Positions 5,520 to 11,382 of a stretch of 11,871 nucleotides of DNA are shown here, piece after piece; the stretch's first letter is position 1; each line of letters opens with the position of its first letter. Source of the DNA: Strigomonas culicis (Eukaryota > Euglenozoa > Kinetoplastea > Trypanosomatida > Trypanosomatidae); assembly GCA_000482145.1 (NCBI GenBank), contig AUXH01000586.1, forward strand, positions 1 to 11,871. The letters are read 5' to 3'. A program made the translations under genes and the position numbers. The notes beneath the pieces are model-generated. The model had not been told where the DNA came from, ran no database searches, and was given only the letters and a program-made list of their open reading frames with translations.

Positions 5520-7943
5520 ATGAAGTTTTATATTGATGAGGTGCTCGTTGTGTTTCCCTACGAGTATATCTACCCTGAACAGTTGGATTATATCACCGAG
5601 CTGAAGAGGGGACTGGATCATGGTGGGCATATGGTGTTGGAGATGCCATCAGGAACAGGGAAGACCATTTCTCTGCTTTCGATATTAGTAGCCTACCTGA
5701 ATCATCACGCGGAGGAGAAGCGAAAGGTGGTCTACTGCACTCGAACGGTGGAAGAAATGGTGAAAACAATGGAGGAGATGCGTAAACTGATGCACCACTG
5801 GGAGGTAGAAGGTGCGTCCTTGCAGCCATTGAGAGGTATTTGCTTATCGGCAAAAAAACACCTGTGCATAGAGCCCAATATCTCACAGTACCCAGAAGAG
5901 GTAGATCCACGATGCCGCGAGGTAACAGTCCCCTGGCAGAGAAGCAACCGATGCCCGTTTTACGATACGATTGAAGAGTCACCGGTGGACCTCCCACCTG
6001 GAGTCTACTCAACAGATGATCTCAAGCAGCTCGGTCATACGCATGGCGTTTGCCCGTATTATTTGGTTCGACGGGCTCTCAAAGCGGCGGACATCATTGT
6101 GCACTCCTACTTGTATGTTGTTGACCCCATCGTGTCAGAGGTCACAAAAGAGTTCTTAGGCGAGAACACGATTCTTGTCATGGACGAAGGACACAATGTC
6201 GACGATGTGTGCATCGAAGCCATGTCGCTTATATATACCAAGAAGGATTCTTTTGATGCCAAGGATAATTTGAAAGCGTTGGGGAGAGAGCTGGACCACA
6301 TGAAGGCGACCAACCGACAACAGCTACAAGATGAGTACAACCGTTTAGTGAACGGTCTTGCTATCGCGCAAATGGCCCGAGAGGCAACGGATGTGCGACA
6401 CATTACACAAGCACCAGAGGTGCCAGCGGCGTTGGCCGAGCAGGCAATACCGAGCAGCCTACGCGTGGCCAGTCATTTTCTCTCGTTTCTGCAGCGACTC
6501 GTCGACTACACGCACCGTATTGTAACGCGTGTGAGCCGCACATATGTGGCAGATCCTCTTACTTTCCTTTCGAAAGTCCGTGAAGAATGCTCCTTGGAGG
6601 TCAGTCATTTCAGATACTTGGCCGAGCGACTGAAGGTTCTTTTAACCACACTGCAGATCACGCAAACGGAGAAGTTTCGACCCATCTCACTAATTGCGCA
6701 AATGTTCACACTCTTGTCGACAAACTACACGGATGACCGGTACGAAAAGCCCAGTTTTGTAGTGGTGTGCGAGGCACATGATCCGGCGCGACCTCTCGTG
6801 CCGGACCCGGTGCTGCGCTGTGTATGCGTGGATGCGTCACTCGCTCTGCGGAATGTATTTGCCAAATACCGTAGTGTTATTCTCACATCCGGAACACTAT
6901 CACCGCTTGATATTTACCCTAAAATCCTGGGTTTCACACCTTCGGTGTCCAAGTCGTTTCAAATGACACTGAGCCGCAAGTGTATTGCTCCTGTGATCAT
7001 CACGAGAAGCTCTGAGAGTATGAGTATCACATCGGAAGAGCTGACTAGTAGCTTTAAGGTCCGCAAGGATGAAGCAGCTCAGGCCATTGTCACCTCCGCG
7101 TACGAGAGTCTTCTGTTTGAGTTGTCGCGATCTGTGCCAGATGGCATTGTGTGCTTCTTTACCGGATACCAGTACATGGGAGAGATACTCTTGCAGTGGC
7201 ACAGTAGCGGCTTTTTGCAAGAGCTGGCAAAGAACAAGCTGATCTTTGTCGAAACGCAGGGCGTCGAGGAGACGTCTGTTGCACTGGCGAACTACAGACA
7301 TGCTTGCGACATTGGACGGGGTGCCATTTTCATGTCCATTGCCCGTGGCAAAATAGCAGAGGGTATCGACTTTGATCGTCACTACGGACGGTCTGTTGTG
7401 ATGTTTGGCGTGCCTTTCCTGCCACCGAACGATGAGACCCTACGCCAACGGATGCACTGGATGGAAGTCTGCTTGGGCATCTCAGAAAGTGAGTTCAGAA
7501 ATTTCGACGCTATGCGACAGGCTTCGCAGTGTATCGGCCGTGTGCTGCGGAACAAGACAGATTATGGAATGATGCTTCTGGTCGATCGGCGTTTTGGACT
7601 GAACGACAAGCGAAAAAAGCTACCCGCCTGGATTCAGCAGAACCTAAAGGAGAACACAAATCTGAGTGTGGATGCTGCCATCACCGTATGCCGCAGCTTT
7701 TTCAGAGAGATGGCGCAACCTTGGGCTCACGAGAAGGACTTGGGCACTACACTTCTTAGCAAAAAGACCCTGCAAAAAATGGGACGAATGAGCCCATCGG
7801 AGCCCCCTACTGCTGTGGGAGGAGAGGGCACACCGTCCATTGCGGGAAGCGATCCAGTAAGCGGGGGTAGAGATGAACGGCAAGACGAAGTGATCACCGC
7901 GGTTCGAGAGCCTGGCCAGCACAAACGCCCCAGGGAGTGCTGA
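5520..7943 (+). CDS. XPD: TFIIH DNA helicase subunit XPD (ERCC2/Rad3)
   Basis: This 807-residue protein is the 5'-3' superfamily 2 helicase of TFIIH, which opens DNA in nucleotide excision repair. In trypanosomatids TFIIH also supports transcription of the spliced-leader RNA genes. Homology to human XPD begins at the ATG at 5520 (MKFYIDE, FPYEYIYPEQ). Walker A is PSGTGKT (43-49, K48). The four iron-sulfur cysteines are C116, C132, C145 and C178. Walker B reads DEGH (222-225) where the family has DEAH. Later motifs are SGTLSPLD (457-464), CFFTGYQY (545-552), ARGKIAEGIDF (608-618) and QASQCIGRVLR (667-677). The Arch domain lies between the Walker B box and motif III. The tail from about residue 757 is a Gly, Pro, Ser and Glu-rich extension beyond the human end (760 residues in total), closing with basic KRPREC. 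Identification is very sure; the tail's role is unknown. Confidence 0.98.
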   Translation: MKFYIDEVLVVFPYEYIYPEQLDYITELKRGLDHGGHMVLEMPSGTGKTISLLSILVAYLNHHAEEKRKVVYCTRTVEEMVKTMEEMRKLMHHWEVEGASLQPLRGICLSAKKHLCIEPNISQYPEEVDPRCREVTVPWQRSNRCPFYDTIEESPVDLPPGVYSTDDLKQLGHTHGVCPYYLVRRALKAADIIVHSYLYVVDPIVSEVTKEFLGENTILVMDEGHNVDDVCIEAMSLIYTKKDSFDAKDNLKALGRELDHMKATNRQQLQDEYNRLVNGLAIAQMAREATDVRHITQAPEVPAALAEQAIPSSLRVASHFLSFLQRLVDYTHRIVTRVSRTYVADPLTFLSKVREECSLEVSHFRYLAERLKVLLTTLQITQTEKFRPISLIAQMFTLLSTNYTDDRYEKPSFVVVCEAHDPARPLVPDPVLRCVCVDASLALRNVFAKYRSVILTSGTLSPLDIYPKILGFTPSVSKSFQMTLSRKCIAPVIITRSSESMSITSEELTSSFKVRKDEAAQAIVTSAYESLLFELSRSVPDGIVCFFTGYQYMGEILLQWHSSGFLQELAKNKLIFVETQGVEETSVALANYRHACDIGRGAIFMSIARGKIAEGIDFDRHYGRSVVMFGVPFLPPNDETLRQRMHWMEVCLGISESEFRNFDAMRQASQCIGRVLRNKTDYGMMLLVDRRFGLNDKRKKLPAWIQQNLKENTNLSVDAAITVCRSFFREMAQPWAHEKDLGTTLLSKKTLQKMGRMSPSEPPTAVGGEGTPSIAGSDPVSGGRDERQDEVITAVREPGQHKRPREC

Positions 7944-8044
7944 CAACCCAACTGTGAGCGGAATAGTGTACGTGTTGACCACATGGAGGAGACACATTGT
8001 ATGGCGCTCAAGGTGGTAGAATATCGTGCTATATATATGACTGG

Positions 8045-8047
<3 letters not shown>

Positions 8048-8080
<33 letters not shown>

Positions 8081-8087
8081 ACACATG
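8048..8087 (+). repeat. (TG)16 microsatellite in a 40-base alternating pyrimidine-purine run
   Basis: Sixteen TG units (8048-8079) flip to CACACATG at their 3' end. The pyrimidine-purine alternation therefore stays unbroken for 40 bases and creates a 12-base palindrome TGTGTGCACACA at 8074-8085. It lies in the predicted XPD 3' untranslated or intergenic region. Confidence 0.9.
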
Positions 8088-8274
8088 AGTGTCTGAATGT
8101 GTTTTTCTTCTGTTACCACTTACATACTCATCATTCTCTCTCTCCCTTTTTTTTTTTTGCTCTCCGCGGATCGTATTTCCACCCTCTCTGTGAGTATTAC
8201 TTCTACCCCCCTTTTTTATGTCTATTTAGTTACCATCCTACTCGATCTCTTTCGATGTACGAATGTCGCGCAGT

Positions 8275-8352
8275 TCACCCCCCTCTCTCCTCTCCCCCCT
8301 CTCTCATTCCTTCTCTTTCTTCTGGAGTCTCTTCTTTTAGACTGCATGTAAG
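8275..8352 (+). promoter_or_regulatory. Pyrimidine tract and competing splice acceptors for the DHHC gene
   Basis: A strong C/T tract (8275-8324) is followed by AGs at 8326-8327, 8339-8340 and 8351-8352. The middle one has the best local context, CTTCTTTTAG. The first two leave an upstream ATG-TAA (8346-8351) in the leader; the third removes it. Confidence 0.5.
8346..8351 (+). promoter_or_regulatory. Start-stop upstream ORF (ATG TAA) before the DHHC gene
   Basis: An ATG is directly followed by TAA, 33 bases before the main ATG and in the same frame. If the leader starts at 8341 or earlier, ribosomes scanning from the cap would meet it first. Any effect on translation is an inference. Confidence 0.4.
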
Positions 8353-8378
8353 TGAGTATATCGCTGTGTGTCGACAAA

Positions 8379-9209
8379 ATGATTGGCGCCGATGTACTGT
8401 ACTCATGGGGTGCTGTTTACATAGCCATGTTTTTACCCGCAGTGCTCATGCTGCTGAATTTTGTGGTTGGTAATTGTTTTGTAAGTGAGGCTTTGGCGGT
8501 TCATCAGCACACCTCCACGTCGCACCACAGTCGCGCGCGACTCATAGGCCGTGGATGCGTGGCGGCCGTCCTCGTCTCATTCGCATGGCAGTACTTCGAT
8601 TATATGTTCTTGGCACGAGAATCCATTTCAGGACGCGAAGCAGCGCTGTGCAATCCGATTCACTTCCTATGGGATGTGGTAGACACGCTGCCCCTTTTAA
8701 AGAACTTACCGATGACTTGCTTAGTGGATTGTACTTGGGATGAAGTGATCTATCAAGGCTCATTCACTGCCTTTGTATTTTTCTTTGTGAAATCCGTGTT
8801 CAGTGTTCCACAGGTGTCCGAAGTGGAGGCAAAGCGCCTGGAGAAAGTGGGTATACTCATCTCTCGCTGTAGCAAATGCGGTTCTTGCATTGACACTATG
8901 GATCATCATTGCTACTTGATTTGCAACTGCGTCGGGCGTCGAAACCGACATTCTTTCCTTCTATGTTTGTTGTCTGCCGTGCTGAATCTATCGTTCTTGT
9001 TGTGGTGGTGCGGACGATGGGCTTTTAACAGTCACTGTACGGTCACGCTACTTGGTCTTGTTTTGGTAATTGGGTTCCTTTCTTTTATGACGGTTTTGTT
9101 AGCTTTCCAATTGCTTCTCTTTCGCCGAGGAGAGACTACCATTGCGTTCCTGAAGCGAACTGCCGGTCTCCCTACAGTTCGCCGAGCCCTGTCGCTGGTA
9201 AAAGGATAA
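8379..9209 (+). CDS. Divergent DHHC-type palmitoyltransferase-like membrane protein
   Basis: This 276-residue multi-pass protein carries the core of the DHHC cysteine-rich domain, the site of protein S-acylation in Golgi, endosomal or plasma membranes. The core reads DHHC at 175-178 with the candidate acyl-accepting C178, then NCVGRRNRHSF (183-193), a family signature. C164, C167, H177 and C184 would bind one zinc ion. The other zinc site keeps only C170: the upstream CxxC pair is absent and the HC histidine is R163. PW after DHHC is replaced by YL. Hydrophobic segments lie at about 8-33, 57-78, 123-143, 193-212 and 220-248, giving three before the domain and two after, where four in total is usual. 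GETTIAF (251-257) resembles the TTxE motif but with Ala for Glu. The start is the first ATG consistent with the leader; upstream codons begin at a GTG (8352). It could be an active but unusual enzyme or a pseudoenzyme. Confidence 0.88.
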   Translation: MIGADVLYSWGAVYIAMFLPAVLMLLNFVVGNCFVSEALAVHQHTSTSHHSRARLIGRGCVAAVLVSFAWQYFDYMFLARESISGREAALCNPIHFLWDVVDTLPLLKNLPMTCLVDCTWDEVIYQGSFTAFVFFFVKSVFSVPQVSEVEAKRLEKVGILISRCSKCGSCIDTMDHHCYLICNCVGRRNRHSFLLCLLSAVLNLSFLLWWCGRWAFNSHCTVTLLGLVLVIGFLSFMTVLLAFQLLLFRRGETTIAFLKRTAGLPTVRRALSLVKG

Positions 9210-9378
9210 TAGTTGCGCACAGTAGCAAACGCCTTGTGCATGTGTATGTGTGTGTATGGTGCATCTGCTTCATAACTGCTTCAGCACTGAGTGTAGGAAT
9301 TCACCTTTTCCATAAGTCAGGAACAAGGTCATTCCTTCTTTACAAGTGTGCTTTACTACCCGTGTCATTCATTGGCGT

Positions 9379-9455
9379 TTTGTTGCCTCTTTTCTTTTTA
9401 TCATACTTTCCTTCTTGTTCTCATCCTTTCTCGTGTGTTTTTCTGTACCATTTAG
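9379..9455 (+). promoter_or_regulatory. Pyrimidine tract and candidate trans-splice acceptor for NLE1
   Basis: A long T/C-rich run (about 9379-9450) ends in CATTTAG with AG at 9454-9455. Only 17 bases, without an ATG, separate it from the start at 9473. Confidence 0.6.
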
Positions 9456-9472
9456 TTTTTCGTACTGAGACA

Positions 9473-11041
9473 ATGCCTGTGCGAAAGAGACAACGCCGTG
9501 CGACTCTGCAAGAGTCGGAGCTGCAAGATGCCGAAAATGTGGGTGACGGGCCAAAAGTGATGGTCCGAATGGTGGACGAAGGTGGAAAGCCCACCGGGAG
9601 TCAAATGCTACTTCCCGCGTCGGCCACTCCCCAGCAGCTGGATGAGTTGCTCTGCGCCATGTTCGAGGATGCGGAGGCCAAAACGATCCCATATGCCTTC
9701 TTTATCGAGGGCAAGCAAGTAAACGAGTCGGTAGAATCCATTCTGTTTCAGAAGCAAAAGGACGAGTTTGTTGACAAAATGCTGAAGGAGGGGCGTCGCG
9801 TTCGTCCGCAGGATGTGGACAAACTGGTTTTTGATGTGCCGGAAGAGACTGTCGTGTCGATCGTGTACAAACCTCAGGCCGTGTTCCGCGTGCGACCGGT
9901 CACACGCTGCGCAGGGACCTTGGATGGGCACAGCGAAGCAGTTCTTGTCGTGTGCTTCTCTCCAGACAGTACTGTACTCGCGACAGGCAGTGGTGACAAG
10001 GAAATACGTATATGGGACATGGCCACTTTGAGTCCCGTGGAGGAGCTGAAGCTACACACTAGTTGGGTACAAGTCCTTTCGTGGTCAGCCGACGGTCAGT
10101 ATCTCACCAGCGGCAGCAAGGACGGCATGATTGCTGTGTGGACGCATGATGGAGAGTACGGTAAGTTCAAAGGTACCAAGTATAAAGCGCACAACAACTA
10201 TGTGTCCCACATTTCTTGGGAACCACTGCACAAGAACATCAAGTGCGATCGCTTTGTTTCGGCGAGCAAAGATGCCTCATTGAAAGTATGGCATGTAAAG
10301 ACAGGCATTCAGTTCTCTTTGTCAGGTCACCAATCTTGTGTGACGTGTGTCAAATGGGGCGGTGAAGATTGTATATACTCTTCTTCACAAGATAGGACGA
10401 TCATTGTGTGGGATGCCAAGAATGGCTCTCAAAAGTCTGTTCTTAAAGGACATGCACACTGGGTTAACTTCTTAGCACTCAGCACCGACCTTGTGATCCG
10501 AACTGGTGCGTTCGATCACGAAGGGAAGCTGTTTGCCAGCAAAGATGAGATGTGTGAGCACGCAAAGAAGCGATACGACGCAGTCGTATCACGCTTTGGT
10601 TACTCGGAAAGACTTGTGAGTTGCTCCGATGACAATACGATGTTCCTCTGGGACCCGAAGACGTCGAGGACATCCATCGGCAGAATGACCGGCCATCAAG
10701 GCGTTGTTTTTCATATTCAGTTCAGTCCCGACGGCACGATGATCGCCTCGTGCTCGGCCGACAAAAGTGTCAAACTGTGGGATGCAGCCGATGGAAAATT
10801 CATCACGACGTTCCGTGGCCACGTGGCAGCCGTCTATCATGTTAGCTGGAGCTTGGATTCTCGAATGCTCGTTTCGGGCAGCAAGGACACAACACTGAAG
10901 CTGTGGTCCGTAGCGAAGCAAGAGCTTGTTGAGGATATGGCAGGACACAGCGATGAAATATTCTCGACAGACTGGAGCCCTGATGGCCAAAAGGTGGCCA
11001 CTGGATCAAAAGACAAAAAAGTGCGCATATGGGTACACTGA
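9473..11041 (+). CDS. NLE1: Notchless homologue NLE1/Rsa4, ribosome assembly WD40 protein
   Basis: This 522-residue nucleolar factor binds pre-60S ribosomes. In yeast its N-terminal ubiquitin-like domain docks on the MIDAS domain of the AAA ATPase Rea1/Midasin, which then strips it off. The N-terminus has a basic RKRQRR (4-9), a likely nuclear signal. The ubiquitin-like domain (about 27-140) ends in VYKPQAVFRVRPVTRC, a family signature. Glu125 in PEETVV aligns by eye with the MIDAS-contacting glutamate. Eight WD repeats follow from about 150 to 522, with clear WD ends such as IRIWD, LKVWH, IIVWD, FLWDP, VKLWD and LKLWS. ALSTDLVIRTGAFDH is also typical of the family. Compared with human NLE1, the ubiquitin-like domain has about 26 extra residues (roughly 92-118). 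The ATG at 9473 was chosen because homology begins just after it; the open frame from a GTG at 9236 is pyrimidine-tract translation. Confidence 0.97.
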   Translation: MPVRKRQRRATLQESELQDAENVGDGPKVMVRMVDEGGKPTGSQMLLPASATPQQLDELLCAMFEDAEAKTIPYAFFIEGKQVNESVESILFQKQKDEFVDKMLKEGRRVRPQDVDKLVFDVPEETVVSIVYKPQAVFRVRPVTRCAGTLDGHSEAVLVVCFSPDSTVLATGSGDKEIRIWDMATLSPVEELKLHTSWVQVLSWSADGQYLTSGSKDGMIAVWTHDGEYGKFKGTKYKAHNNYVSHISWEPLHKNIKCDRFVSASKDASLKVWHVKTGIQFSLSGHQSCVTCVKWGGEDCIYSSSQDRTIIVWDAKNGSQKSVLKGHAHWVNFLALSTDLVIRTGAFDHEGKLFASKDEMCEHAKKRYDAVVSRFGYSERLVSCSDDNTMFLWDPKTSRTSIGRMTGHQGVVFHIQFSPDGTMIASCSADKSVKLWDAADGKFITTFRGHVAAVYHVSWSLDSRMLVSGSKDTTLKLWSVAKQELVEDMAGHSDEIFSTDWSPDGQKVATGSKDKKVRIWVH

Positions 11042-11065
11042 GGAAACTCCTGTGTTGAGTTTCCT
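11041..11065 (+). other. Perfect 9-base-pair hairpin starting at the NLE1 stop codon
   Basis: AGGAAACTC at 11041-11049 and its exact reverse complement GAGTTTCCT at 11057-11065 enclose a 7-base loop. The left arm begins with the last base of the TGA stop codon, so the hairpin would form at the very start of the 3' untranslated region. Confidence 0.7.
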
Positions 11066-11114
11066 TTCGCTATAATAAACGTGTAATTCGTAAGTATTAA
11101 TATTAACTACCAAA

Positions 11115-11128
11115 GCGGACCGATCCGC
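11115..11128 (+). other. Short GC-rich inverted repeat
   Basis: GCGGA and TCCGC flank CCGA, giving a 5-base-pair stem with a 4-base loop in otherwise A/T-rich sequence. It is short enough to be chance. Confidence 0.35.
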
Positions 11129-11265
11129 CATACATAAAATGAACCGAGTTTCATGCAAAACCAGTTCCTCCTCTTGAGTGAACTACCTCCTTTAATCTCG
11201 CATTCCATGATGCACGTTTTGAAGAAACGATACATCGTGCGCCACGAACATTGCGAACAGCTTAC

Positions 11266-11359
11266 ATCTTCCTATCTTTCTCCTCCTCTTCCTTTCTCAC
11301 ACTCTCCCATTTTTTTTTTTTGTGTGTGTGTGCACCAATTTCAATAAAACGGGTTCCAG
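11266..11359 (+). promoter_or_regulatory. Pyrimidine tract and candidate trans-splice acceptor for the desaturase
   Basis: The C/T tract at 11266-11321 runs into a GT repeat. The first AG after it is at 11358-11359. The 23 bases from there to the ATG at 11383 have no other ATG. Confidence 0.55.
11310..11332 (+). repeat. Compound T12-(GT) microsatellite
   Basis: Twelve T residues run into five to six GT units, the same arrangement as at 2573-2596. Here it lies between the pyrimidine tract and the presumed acceptor AG. Confidence 0.85.
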
Positions 11360-11382
11360 TTCTTTCCTTTTACTTCATTAAT

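Larger units (their letters stand above)
7944..8378 (+). other. Intergenic region between XPD and DHHC genes
   Basis: 435 bases with no credible gene. It includes a 40-base alternating pyrimidine-purine run built on (TG)16, a poly(T) run at about 8149-8158, and a C/T-rich tract at 8275-8324 before the next start. Open frames that cross it translate the repeats into runs of Cys-Val and Ser-Pro-Leu. Confidence 0.7.
11042..11382 (+). other. Intergenic region between NLE1 and desaturase genes
   Basis: 341 bases without a supported gene. It holds the stop-codon hairpin, an A/T-rich part with the palindrome TTAATATTAA (11097-11106), a short GC-rich inverted repeat (11115-11128), a C/T tract (11266-11309) and a T12-(GT) compound repeat (11310-11332). 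A 64-codon open frame at 11153-11347 is unsupported. Confidence 0.7.

Noticed and set aside
7896..7906. GGTTCGA-like string resembling a tRNA internal promoter B box
   Set aside because: The last bases do not match, there is no matching A box or cloverleaf, and it lies inside the XPD coding region.
2788..7943. Functional pairing of the cullin and XPD (ubiquitin ligase with DNA repair)
   Set aside because: Adjacent genes in kinetoplastid polycistronic units are usually unrelated, and nothing in either sequence points to a joint role.
7997..8473. 158-codon open frame across the XPD-DHHC intergenic region
   Set aside because: It translates the TG repeat and pyrimidine tract and overlaps the DHHC gene in another frame.
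9236..9472. 79-residue hydrophobic extension of NLE1
   Set aside because: It starts at GTG and is T-rich leader sequence. The acceptor AG at 9454-9455 would remove it, and NLE1 is not a membrane protein.
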